Shown: positions 44,562 through 54,615 of the stretch, piece after piece
Layout: every line of letters starts with the position of its first letter
Position numbering within the stretch: position 1 is the stretch's first letter
NCBI RefSeq assembly: GCF_902686445.1
Contig: NC_062232.1
Coordinates: forward strand, 35,730,454-35,794,453
Direction of reading: 5' to 3'
Length of the DNA stretch: 64,000 nucleotides
DNA from: Sciurus carolinensis
Lineage: Eukaryota; Chordata; Mammalia; Rodentia; Sciuridae
Translations under genes and position numbers: made by a program
The notes under the pieces: generated by a model
Databases searched by the model: none
Told to the model about the DNA's origin: nothing
Seen by the model: the letters and a program-made list of their open reading frames with translations, nothing else

Positions 44562-45059
44562 AGAATAAATTATTTTAGTATGCCATTCTCCAACTCCATC
44601 CATTTATATGCAAATGCCATAATTTTATTCTTTATGGCTGAATAATATTCCATTATGTATATATACCACATTTTCTTTATCCATTCATCTGTTGAAGGGC
44701 ATCTAGGTTGGTTCCATACTTTGGTTATTGCCAATTGAGCAACTATAAACATTGATGTGGCTGTGTCACTGTAGTATGCTAATTTTAAGTCCTTTGGATA
44801 TAAACCGAGGAGTGCGATAATCTGGTCAAAAGGTGGGTCTATTCCAAGTGGACAAACTTCAGATTACATAGAGGGAAATGAGAGGGGGGATATGAAAAAT
44901 GGTGGAATGAGACAGACATCATTCTCCTATGATTACATGAATGATATGAATCTACATTGTGTACAACCATAGAAACGAAATGATGAACTCCATTTGTGTA
45001 CAATGAATCAAAATGCAGTCTGTAAAAATAAAAAAAAATAAAAGAATAAATTATTTTAG
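44562..45059 (+). mobile_element. short twin-primed L1 insertion with 17-bp TSD
   Basis: AGAATAAATTATTTTAG flanks it at 44562-44578 and 45043-45059. Inside, 44579-44852 is antisense L1 ORF2 3' sequence (matches 28185-28455 of the full-length copy). 44853-45042 is sense L1 3' UTR ('GGTGGAATGAGACAGACATC') with an A-rich tail. An inverted 5' segment joined to a direct 3' segment, all within one TSD, is the hallmark of twin priming. Confidence 0.92.
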
Positions 45060-45339
45060 GGAAAACGAATGGGCCCAAAGAACAGGCAACAGCATGGGAC
45101 AAAGACTCCATGGGCTCTAAATGTAATGTCAACTCTGTTCTTTTTTGCTATAAGATATACTTCTGGAGAATCTGGCCTTTAGAAAGACTGAGGTACTTCA
45201 AAAAAGTCCCTTGATCATTGGGCAGGACAGGGCACAGGTTAGAGAAATCTTGAGGCTGCTTCTTAAAAGTATTCGGCTTATCATGCATCATATATTGGGT
45301 ATCATTTTATGAATGCCAAAAATAGAATGGTGGCAATGT

Positions 45340-45452
45340 ATGATTTTTTGAGGGGGTGGGTTCTAGGTTTCTGTGGCTGACTTTGAACTTGTGATCCTCC
45401 TGCCTCAGCCTCTCTCTCAATTGTTGGGATTATAGGCACACGTGCATGAGTG
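45340..45452 (-). mobile_element. B1-like arm of a MEN SINE, antisense, partial
   Basis: 'GGCTGACTTTGAACTTGTGA', 'TCCTCCTGCCTCAGCCTCTC', 'GGGATTATAGGCACACGTG'. The ID arm is missing. Confidence 0.78.
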
Positions 45453-45756
45453 CAAATACATGATTTGAAATAAAAATACTTAAAATTGCAGAACTGAAAA
45501 AAGGACATGGATCTTCATATGAAAAGACATTCAAAGTAACAAGATGAATAAAAATAAATTTCCTAGAAACATCATTTTGAAAAAAGAAAAAAAAAGAATA
45601 AAAATGAAAACCTTAAAAGAGACAGGAAAAGAAAGAGGCTTTTTATTTTAAAAAAAGAGTAATGTACCTTGGCCAGATGATAATTTAAAATTTATGTTTA
45701 AAGCATTTCATCTGCTTCCAGCACATAAAAATGATGACTATTAAAAAGAGAATGTA

Positions 45757-45888
45757 GGTCTCGGGTTGTGGCTCAGTGGTAGAGCGCTTGCCTACCATGT
45801 GTGAGGTACTGGGTTCAGTTCTCAGCACCACATAAAAATAAGAAAAATAAAGGTATTGTGTCCATCTACTGCTAAAACATATTTTTTT
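45757..45888 (+). mobile_element. ID-type SINE, squirrel subfamily
   Basis: GTTGTGGCTCAGTGGTAGAG, GCGCTTGCCTACCATGTGTG, CAGCACCACATAAAAATAAG, AAAGGTATTGTGTCCATCTA. Well preserved. Confidence 0.94.
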
Positions 45889-45902
45889 AAAAAAAAAGAG
45901 AT

Positions 45903-46118
45903 AATGTAGCTGAGCATGCCTATAATCCCAGCAGCTCAGGAGGCAGAAGCAGGAGGATCGTGAGTTCCAAGCCATTCTCAGCAAAAGCAAGGCACTAAGC
46001 AACTCAGTGAGACCTTGTCTCTAAATAAAAAATACAAAAACTAGGGCTGGGGATGTGGCTCAGTGGTCAAGTTCCCTTGAGTTCAATCCCTGTTACCCGC
46101 CCTCAAAAAAAAAAAAAA
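45903..46118 (+). mobile_element. MEN (B1-dID) SINE
   Basis: GCTGAGCATGCCTATAATCC opens the B1 arm; ID arm GGGCTGGGGATGTGGCTCAG, GAGTTCAATCCCTGTTACC, A14 tail. Confidence 0.92.
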
Positions 46119-46157
46119 GAGAATGTAAAGAGATATAACTGGGTTCATCAACAAGAG

Positions 46158-46222
46158 AAGCATCTGGAGATAAAGCTCAATGGCCTCCCTGGGTTCAATT
46201 CCCAGTAATGAAAAAAAAAAAA
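46158..46222 (+). mobile_element. ID-type SINE fragment
   Basis: 'GCATCTGGAGATAAAGCTCA' and 'CCTCCCTGGGTTCAATTCCC' with an A tail. The middle is deleted. Confidence 0.72.
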
Positions 46223-46539
46223 TGGTATTCAAAATAACAAGAAACCTATAGGAAAAAGTATGTATATATGGTATTTGTCAAAAAATCATGAAACATGAAT
46301 GTAAAGGAAGTACCTATTAAATGGAAAGATCAATCATGTTCATTTGAAGACATATCAATACAACAGCATGTTAATTCTGCCTATTTTGAACTCTGAATTT
46401 AATTTCATTGCCATCACAGCATTGAACAAAAATTTTAACAGAATTTACCATGATAATCTTAAAATTGACATGATTTTTAAATGGTTTTAGTATCCAAAAA
46501 TAATCAAGTCAGCAACAACAATGAAAATTAAACAAACTT
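46223..46539. other. unassigned AT-rich sequence
   Basis: No gene is seen. It may include very old L1, not demonstrable. Confidence 0.4.
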
Positions 46540-46760
46540 CAGGCAGGCATTTGACTCTTCTGTAATCCCAGCAGTGAGGGAGGCTAAGGTGAGAGGATCA
46601 AAAATTCAAGGTCAGTCTCAGCAACTCAGTGAGACCCTCAGCAACTTAGCAAAACCCCGTCTCAAAATAAAAAGGGCTGGGAATGTGGCTCAGTGTTTAA
46701 GTGCCCCTGGGTTCCATCCCTGGTACAAAACAAAACAAAACAAAACAAACAAACAAAAAA
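46540..46760 (+). mobile_element. MEN (B1-dID) SINE
   Basis: 'GGCATTTGACTCTTCTGTAA' opens a degraded B1 arm. ID arm GGGCTGGGAATGTGGCTCAG, GGGTTCCATCCCTGGTAC, (CAAAA)n tail. Confidence 0.88.
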
Positions 46761-48049
46761 CTGCAGAGTCACCTTAAACAGATATTTAAATTTATTTTAA
46801 ACCAAATATATAATAATTAATAATTGTGATTTATGGCTACACTTTCTGATCCTCCTGTCTCCTTGCAAAGTAAGTCATACAAACGAGAATTCTTCTTCCC
46901 TTAGGTGAGTCACAGAAAACTTGAACTCTTTCCTAAAGCAAGCCATACAACCTAGAAAGGTCACTCTCTTCCCTCTACTTTCACTTTTGAAGATTCTCAT
47001 TCCAGGGGATCCTGCTTCATACTTGGAAGGGAGGAATGCCACAGAGAGGTCAGGAAGAATCTGGAAATACAAGACTCACTGGCTTCCTCCCGCAGTCTAT
47101 TACTATTAGATAACACTCTGTTGTACAATCATATTTCTACATGGATGTTCATTCTTCATCAAACCTAAGTATCAAAAGAGTTTCCCCTGGGTCTTTAAGT
47201 CTTCATATCTTAAGGCTCCTGTGTCAAGTAAAATTTTAACTAAATACATTTTTTTATATTTTTCTCTTGTTAACCTGTCTTTTGTTACAGGAGTGTCAGC
47301 CATGATGCTTATGATGGGTGAGGACAGGAATCACACATTTCCTCCCTCACAAACCCAAGAAACTAAATAGAGAGTCCTTAAAATTGTGCCTACATAGAAA
47401 CTTGGTATGTGACAGATTGTCATTATGAATCAATTGGAAAAGGTAGATTAGACTGTAAATTTTGCTAGGGCAACTGGATATTTTAACATTCTAGTGAATA
47501 ATAGACTTGTGAGAAGAGACTCCTCTCCTCCAGTCTTGCTATAAATATCAATTAATTTAGGCACAACTACAGAACTCAATGAAAGTGAGATAGCCACACA
47601 AAGCCAGAGCAGATGCTACATAAATTGGAATGACTTTTTCATTTTCAACTTTCCCTAGGTTCAAAAAGGATGAATACCTAACAGAGACAATCTCAGAACA
47701 GAAAATGGATGAATTTTACATAGCCCTGTTATACTCAAACTTACAATACTTGTCCACTGAAATTTCATTATTACACTAGTGTCTCTCCTTAAAGAATATT
47801 CACATGTACAGATTTTTTTTGGTTGGCCTTTATAAAATTATATTCAGCAAGGACTAAGCCAATTCCTTGTCTAGTGAGAGAAGGAAAAATCATTGCCCAG
47901 ATCAATAATTTTACCTCAATTCCACCAGTCTACTGAAAGCCTATCTCTCCACAGAACACCACCTAACTCTTGTAAAATCCTTTTACCTCAGTGGGCTCTA
48001 ATACCACATTTTATGTAAGGGCCATGATCTCAGACTTTCTCCCACATTT
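46761..48049. other. unassigned sequence
   Basis: No gene or repeat is recognised. Open frames of about 65 codons on opposite strands at 46875-47109 overlap each other and look like chance. Confidence 0.45.
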
Positions 48050-48770
48050 ATTCACATAAAAATAATAAAGAATCATGATGATGAAAACTTTTTATTATTA
48101 AAAATAAATTCCAAGTGGAATAAAAGTAGAAATGTGAAAAACCAAATTTTCAATATTGCTCATAGGAAAGTATACATGTGACTTTAAGAAGATTTCTTAA
48201 GCTATAAATACAAGAGTTTTATGAGGCAAAATATTGATCTAGTTTGAGTAAATAAACATTACAAAATTTTATATATCAGGACACCATTAAAAGAGTAAAT
48301 AGATCAGAAACAAGGCACAGACTGGGAGAACATATTTGTAATGCACACAAATAGCAAAGTATTAGCTCCCAGAGTGTTTAATGATGCCTGCAAGTCAACA
48401 AATAACACAAATAACTTAATAGCTAAATGGGCAAAGAATATGATCAAGCAATTAACTGAAGAGGAAACTCAAATGGCTGATATGTCTAAAAAATCTACTA
48501 CTATACTAGAAATTAGTGAAATAAAAAATTGGAAAACAATGAGACATCACATCAGACCTATTTGGTTGGTACAAAATAATGTTTGACAATTATTTTATTT
48601 GTTGGTGAGGATGTGGAGAAAGTGACATTAATATACTGCCAGTGAGAGTTTAAATTGATAACATTAATTTGGAATGTAACTTTTGTAATTCAACAAAAGT
48701 TAGAAAAGTTGAAGATGCATATCTGATAACCCAGTAATTTCACCTTTAATTGTTTTCTAGTAAACACTAG
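48050..48770 (+). repeat. old L1 ORF2 fragment
   Basis: 'CACAGACTGGGAGAACATAT', 'CTAAATGGGCAAAGAATATG', 'AATGAGACATCACATCAGAC', 'GGTGAGGATGTGGAGAAAGT' follow ancient L1 ORF2 order. An 81-codon frame at 48341-48586 is its remnant. The following LTR cuts it off. Confidence 0.72.
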
Positions 48771-48773
48771 TGT

Positions 48774-49479
48774 TGATAGGGGACAGAGAGACATGACTGG
48801 TGGGAAGTCATGTTAAGGGAATAATTCTATAAAATGGCCCCAACAGTGCTGACCCCAAATGATTTCACTTTTAAAAAGCAATTTACCTGCAGTCCTGCTT
48901 GGCTTAAGTTAACAGGATATGTCAGATTTTTCAGCAAACTACCTGTTATCTGCAGGAGAAATGTGAGTCCAAAATAATGTCAATAAGAGGAACCCAAGTT
49001 TCCTAAAGGGGAGACTTTTGTGATCCTTTTCATAGAACAGATACTGGAACTCAGGAGATAAGGACAATTCCTCCTAACCATAAATCTTTAAGAATTTATG
49101 GTTAACGATCAAATTAAAACTGGTCAGCATGGACCAAAGTGACCTAAAGTTGTCATGGCAGTGGAGACTTGAAAGGCTGATGTCATCCTGCTGTCAGTCA
49201 AAAGTCAAGAGGTGGACCTGGGTGGGACTCTCTGGAAAATTCTCTGGGATCCCTAACAAAACTGGAGTGCAAGAGAGACATTCTGTCCTCCTCTCTGAGA
49301 AGACCCAATGTCTCCCTTGAGAGTGTCCCCTTTTCCCCTTTTCCTATCCCTTCTAATAAACTCATGTCTGTTACTCTGAGCAACATATCTGAAATCTTTC
49401 GGAATTGCAAGAATCAGTTTGGGGGAAGGGTCTTCACACTGCCTGAGGCAGTTTCCCAGAAGTCCCCAACCCTGTGACA
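48774..49479 (+). mobile_element. LTR family A/B, copy A, plus strand
   Basis: It starts TGATAGGGGACAGAGAGAC and ends CCAACCCTGTGACA (about 706 bp). A CTTCTAATAAACTC polyadenylation signal is near 49352, and 'CTTCACACTGCCTGAGGCAG' is near the end. The same sequence in reverse forms the LTR at 52677-53352. A clear TSD was not found. No retroviral genes adjoin it, so it appears solo. Confidence 0.8.
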
Positions 49480-49828
49480 ATGTCAAGAAGTATTTTCATG
49501 CTTCTGCAATTCGACTTCCTGACCAAAGAATATTGATATGCTAGAGAATGTGTACTTGACCCCAGACCCATTGGATGACTCCTCACAATCTGATGGTGTT
49601 AGATTGGTGCCTTCTGCTCTCATTCAAAGGATAGCAAACCTTAAGTCCTCTGGAACCATGCAAACGTCCCAGGGGTTATAAACTTGTAGACAGAGATATT
49701 TGTCTGATCTTCCTTCTGAAGACATTTTTTTACATTTCAATATCTGGGTACTTTCCCCTTTTCTTTCCAAGGAGAGTTTGTTTATGTTGGTGAGATTGAG
49801 CTCCCTATCTCAGGAGAAGAGACACAAG

Positions 49829-49865
<37 letters not shown>

Positions 49866-50081
49866 CTCACAGATGCACATTTTTGGGTTCCTCACCTATA
49901 GCACAGACAGTGGTATAAGGACGGGTGATAATGACTCTCATTGCGTCATCCCCAAATGGTGAAGAATTGTCCCAAAAGAGAACCAATGAGGTTATTGCAA
50001 TAAATAATTATAATCTGCCTTGTTCCTGAAATCCTGAGTTTACTTTCAGTATAATATAAATAAATACAGATTTTAAAATTT
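49480..50081. other. unassigned; contains a (TG)n microsatellite at 49831-49862
   Basis: About 15 uninterrupted TG units. The rest shows no gene or recognised repeat. The 72-codon frame at 49700-49918 is read through the microsatellite. Confidence 0.5.
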
Positions 50082-50191
50082 TATTGATTTGGGCTGGGGA
50101 TATAGCTCAGTTGGTAGAGTGCTTGTCTTGCATGCACAGGGCCCTGGGTTCAATCCCCAGCACCGCAAAAAAAAAAAAAAAATATTGATTT
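50082..50191 (+). mobile_element. young ID SINE with intact pol III boxes and TSD
   Basis: Body 50091-50182: GGGCTGGGGATATAGCTCAG, TTGGTAGAGTGCTTGTCTTG, CATGCACAGGGCCCTGGG, then TTCAATCCCCAGCACCGC and a clean A16 tail. The duplication is TATTGATTT at 50082-50090 and 50183-50191. It lacks the squirrel AAGGTATTG tail and is close to the tRNA-Ala-like ancestral ID. Confidence 0.95.
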
Positions 50192-50391
50192 GCATAGGAG
50201 CATAAGGAGAATGTGCAGAAATTTTTATTCCAACATTGTTTATAATAAGAAAAATTGTAAAACTATAAATGTCCATAGAGAGGGAACTTTATAGATTTTT
50301 GTTAAATTCAGATTACACATAGAAGAGGAAAATTAATACAGTTCTCAGCATAAATACTGGCAAATTCTAAAATGCTTCATTTAAAAAACAA

Positions 50392-50560
50392 AACAGCACA
50401 CCTGTAATCCCAGTGACTGGGGAAGTTTAAGCAGGATGATTGTAAATTCAAGGCCAGCCTGGGCAACTTAGGGAGAACCCATCTCAAAATAAAAAGGACT
50501 GGGGATGCGTCTCAGTGGTAGAGCACCACAGGGGTCAATTCCCAGTATCAAAATGAATAA
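50392..50560 (+). mobile_element. MEN (B1-dID) SINE
   Basis: CACACCTGTAATCCCAGTGA, GGCCAGCCTGGGCAACTTAG, then a shortened ID arm (GGACTGGGGATGCGTCTCAG) and GGGGTCAATTCCCAGTATC. Confidence 0.9.
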
Positions 50561-50592
50561 AAAGGAGAAATAAAACTCAAAACAAATTATAG

Positions 50593-50705
50593 GGTTGGGG
50601 CTGCAGCTCAGTGGTAGAGCTCTTGCCTAGCATGTGTGAAGTACTGAGTTCCATCCTCCGCACCACATAAAAATAAATAAAATAAATGTATTGTATTTTA
50701 AATAG
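50593..50705 (+). mobile_element. ID-type SINE, squirrel subfamily
   Basis: GGGTTGGGGCTGCAGCTCAG, GTAGAGCTCTTGCCTAGCAT, CCGCACCACATAAAAATAAA, TAAATGTATTGTATTTTAAA. Confidence 0.92.
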
Positions 50706-51254
50706 TTAATGTATTTTACAAAAACAAATTGTAGGATAGTATTATAACATGATAGAAGCTATTTCATATATTATACATAAAAATAAAAGCAAATTTTAAA
50801 ATGTTTCATTTAAAAAGCAAAACAAATTGTAGGGTAATATGTATGACATAATAATATAATACAATATATTTCAAATTTTAAAACGAAAACTGCCTTCAAC
50901 TACCAATGGTTAAACTGCCCATGTTGCATCAATACCATTGCATAGTAAGGGAGGGAAATAATTTTCTGTCTACCTTTTCTGAGTTCTTACCTGGGACCCT
51001 CTGTAACAAAAGACATATTAATGAGAAAAACAAGCAGAAGTTTACTAACATGTATACCTCAAATATCCACAGAAGACAGCAGTAATGGGTAATTCTCAAA
51101 GCACTGACTTAAATGCCATCTTCTGCTGAAACACAGGAAGCAAGAGTGATGGGGTGGGTGGAAGTTTTGAAAAGGTGGCAAGGAAGAGCAAGGTCAACAA
51201 AAGTAAAATTTGTTATGCAGATTTAAAAATCCATGCCTTTTCCATTGATAAGAA
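50706..51254. other. unassigned sequence with a partial internal duplication
   Basis: 'ACAAATTGTAGG' and 'AAATGTTTCATTTAAAAAGC' recur (50380s, 50730s, 50800s), indicating local duplications of flanking AT-rich sequence around the SINE insertions. No gene. Confidence 0.5.
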
Positions 51255-51475
51255 TCTATAGTGATTTACAGTCATCCTTCTCTTCCTGGTACAGAGAAGG
51301 AAACCCACTTACAAATGGAGATTTCCTTTATATATATAAGTATCCCTTACTGAAGGGTGTCTTTCTGTTTTCAGGGTTTCTTTCTCAGCCATTTCTCAAA
51401 ATAACCAACTGAAAATTATCCTTATGCCAAAGTAGCATATTTGGGGGTAGCATCTTCCCATCTTCTACAGCTTAG
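51255..51475. repeat. unnamed ancient repeat, copy 2
   Basis: Shared blocks with 43055-43335: 'GGAGATTTCCTTTATATATA', 'CTTACTGAAGGGTGTCTTTC', 'CATTTCTCAAAATAACCAAC', 'TTATGCCAAAGTAGCATATT'. Same orientation. Confidence 0.65.
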
Positions 51476-51735
51476 TGCTCAGGAATAAAAACAAACAGGC
51501 AAATGCAACAACATGAACATATTTCAAAAACGTTATCCTAGATGAAAGAATCTAAAAATGAAAACTATATGCTAACACCATATAATTTCATTTATAAGGT
51601 ATTCTGGAAAGGGCAAAATTATAGAGATATATCAGATCAGCAGTTGCCAGGGGGTAGGGACTGGGGTAGGATATTGACTGTAAAGGGACACAAATGACAT
51701 AGGTTGTGTTGCAATTATGAGGATGGTTACATGAC

Positions 51736-51955
51736 TTTTCTTTCCTTTGCAGTACTGGGAATTGAACCAAGGGCCTTATACATGCTAGGCCAGCACTCTA
51801 CCACTGAACTACATCCTCAGTTCCTCTTTATCTAAATTTTGCTTTGAGACAAATTCTCCCTAAGTTGCTGAAACTGTTTGAACTTGTGATCCTCCTGCCC
51901 CAGCCTCCTGAGTAGCTGGGATCATAGGCCTGTACCACCCCACTCAGTCTTATGT
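51736..51955 (-). mobile_element. MEN (B1-dID) SINE, antisense
   Basis: GCAGTACTGGGAATTGAACC, CTAGGCCAGCACTCTACCAC (the longer ID loop is retained), B1 arm ending GTAGCTGGGATCATAGGCC. Confidence 0.88.
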
Positions 51956-52231
51956 GATATATTTTTTTTCAAAATATACAGAACTGTACCCTAAAAAGAG
52001 CGAGTTTTACTGTAAGTTACACTTCAACAAATCACACAACTTGAAGTTCTTTGCTATTTTGAATCTTCTATTTTTTTTTCATTATTGGTGATTGAACCTT
52101 ATGACACTCTACCAGTGAGCTACATTCCCAGCTTCCATTTTTCTTGTATTTTGAGACAGGGTCTCACTGAGTTGCTGAGGTTGGTCTTGAACATATGATC
52201 CTCCTGATGTTACAGAGCTGGGATCTCCTCA

Positions 52232-52676
52232 TGTGAAAAATAGAAAGTTCAGTGGCCCATTTTCAAAATACAGTATTTAGTTTTAAATGTAAAATGACTT
52301 GGGATGTAGGAAAGGCAGATGGAGGGGAGAACAGAATGAAAAGTTACAGGCAGTTAACACCAGAGTGCAAAAATTCACAGCTCCTTGACAAACAGGAGGT
52401 GAGAAGGAATCCCCCCACCACTAAAAGAGATAAAATGCCAAAAAGCATTCAATCAACAGGGACAAGAGAACCAAGGGAGGTGGGGACAACTAAAGGTATA
52501 TTTCTTTAAATAAGTCAACAGGAGACAGATAAACCTAGGTGATATTTGGGAAGACTGAACTCCATAGTACTCAGCCAATATGGAACTGGGGAAGCAATCT
52601 TGTGCTCTGATCTGATAAGACACTCATTAAATTAAAGCCTCACTTTTTGCTATACCTTGTATCTCTTAGTCCATTT
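52232..52676 (+). mobile_element. LTR family C, copy 2
   Basis: It starts TGTGAAAAATAGAAAGTTC, matching the LTR at 26311 for about 50 bases. 'CTCAGCCAATATGGAA' is a CCAAT-type box; 'ATTAAATTAAAGCCTC' lies in the polyadenylation-signal position. The 3' end merges into the start of LTR B and is approximate. Confidence 0.68.
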
Positions 52677-53352
52677 TTGGGGTTTGGCCACACTGGGAAA
52701 TTGAGGCAGTGCAGAGACCCTCCCTTCAAACCCTGATTCTTGTGACCAAATAAGAAAGATTTCTGACATGTAACTCAGTAAACAGATATGAGTTTATTAG
52801 AAGGGGAAAAGGGAACACTCAATGGAAAGAGTGGGTCTCTCAGAGAGGAGAAAGATGGCATGTACTCCTGCCCTGTAGTTTTACTTGGGGATACAAGGGT
52901 AGTTTCCAGAGAATCCTGTCCAGCTCCCCTCTTGACTTTTGACTGACAGCAAGATGACGTCAAGTCCCTACTACCATGACAACTCTAGGTCACTCTGGCT
53001 CATGCTGACAGGTTCTAATTGGAACATGTTCTTACTGATATTATGGTTAGGAGGAATTATCCTGATCTCCCCACAATCTGGGATCTGCTCTGTGTAAAGA
53101 TCACAAAAGTCTCCCCCTTCAGGGTAACTTGTGTTCCTCCTAGTGCATTATTTCTGACCTGCACTTTTCCTGCAGATAGCAGGTAGTTTGCTGAAGAACG
53201 TGACATATCCAGTTCATATACACCAGACAGGGCTGCAGGGAAATTGCTTTTTAAAAGGGAAACCATGTGGCGGTCAGCACAGTGGGCCTAGTTTATAGAA
53301 TTATCCTCTTAACCTCATGTTCCCACCACTCACATCTGTATGTCCCTTGTCA
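52677..53352 (-). mobile_element. LTR family A/B, copy B, minus strand
   Basis: Read on the minus strand it starts TGACAAGGGACATACAG and follows copy A block by block ('AATTTCCCTGCAGCCCTG', 'AGCAAACTACCTGCTATCTG', 'GGGGGAGACTTTTGTGATC') to 'GCACTGCCTCAATTTCCCAG'. Inverted relative to copy A, about 3.2 kb away. No retroviral genes between them. Confidence 0.82.
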
Positions 53353-53408
53353 CTGCCTCAACTTCCAGAGTTGCTGAGATTATAGGTATAAGCCACAGTG
53401 CCTGGCTT

Positions 53409-54270
53409 ATGTTTTAATTTTTTTATTTATACTTCTGAAAAGAAATATTCACATGGTACAAAATGAAGTCGGTACAGAAGGAAAAAAATGTAAAAACTAA
53501 ATATCTTCCCCTAAGGCAACAACTGTTATCTGTTACATTGTGTGTCCCTGCAGTGAGTTTCTGTTCCTGTGCAAATTACTTTTACAGAGTATTCACATAG
53601 TTACCTCATTATTTCTAATGACTTCATTGCATCTCTGCTTGTAATTTATCATAATTATATAAAGTTGTTACTACTGTCCATTATACTCTCTAATCATTTG
53701 TTATATGATAGTATGGGAAGTATTTCATATGTATGTGAATACATTGTTCAGATTTTCTAGCTTATGATAGGGTACAGAACATGCTATACCAAAATATATA
53801 CCTTGCCATATTGAATATTCTAAATTGAAGTAATCTGAATGAAAGCATCTGCAGGAAAGACTTTGTGGTCCTCCCCTGAAGCAGGTTATAAGACCCATAT
53901 CTGAGAGTTGCCCTCCTAGACCCACAGGAAGGCAAAGGAACACAGAGAGAAATCTGAACAGTCCTTGCTAAACATCCCCCATTTGGTTATACTTAAATCA
54001 TAACCCCTTTGTCCTATTGAAACAGACTGAATTTGTGGGTCCTCCTCTGAATTTAACAGGAACTTCTTCATGCTAAGAGTAGAAACTGAAGGACTGCAAC
54101 CCCCAACCCTGACAAGCTATAAGAGTATAGATATCCACCTCCCCGGGTCTGTGTAGCACAAGTTAAATCTACATATGTATGTTTCTTGCTTTTTGTTTCA
54201 TTTCTCTGCCAGCTTCTCCTTTAAATGTTCTGCTGATGTTCAGAGATTTCAAACATGGAACATTTGAAAC
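53409..54270. other. unassigned; perhaps an old LTR hosting the L1 insertion
   Basis: 53860-54270 has LTR-like features ('CTATAAGAGTATAGATATCC', 'CACCTCCCCGGGTCTGTG') and the pyrimidine-rich sequence continues past the L1 at 57952-58060. Suggestive only. No gene. Confidence 0.35.
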
Positions 54271-54615
54271 AATAAATTCCTTCTGGTGTTGGAGTAATTT
54301 CTGTTTTTTGCTCTTTCATTTATTTCTAGTTTCAATCAATTATGGTCTGATAAAATACAAGGAAGTGTCTCTATCTTCTTGTATTTGCTAACATTAGCTT
54401 TGTGGCATAATATATGGTCTATTTTAGAGAAGGATCCATGTGCTGCTGAGAAGAAAGTGTATTCACTCTTCGTTGGATGGTATATTCTATAAATGTCTGT
54501 TAAGTCTAAATTATTGATTGTGTTATTGAGATCTATGGTTTCTTTGTTCAATTTTTGTTTGGAAGATCTGTCCAGTGGTGAGAGAGGCGTGTTAAAATCA
54601 CCTAGTATTATTGTA

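Larger units (their letters stand above)
52065..53408 (-). mobile_element. MEN SINE, antisense, split by two LTRs
   Basis: Left piece 52065-52231 carries the ID arm (GGTGATTGAACCTTATGACA) and most of the B1 arm up to GATCCTCCTG. Right piece 53353-53408 resumes CCTCAACTTCCAGAGTTGCT and finishes CACAGTGCCTGGC. The intervening 1.12 kb contains LTR C2 (plus) and LTR B (minus). Confidence 0.8.

Noticed and set aside
50091..50182. tRNA gene
   Set aside because: A- and B-box-like sequences are present but it has an A tail, a TSD and SINE spacing; it is an ID retroposon. The same holds for the other ID arms.
49480..52676. Possible provirus between the inverted LTR pair
   Set aside because: The LTRs point in opposite directions and the interval holds SINEs, a microsatellite and an old repeat. 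No gag, pol or env motif is seen.
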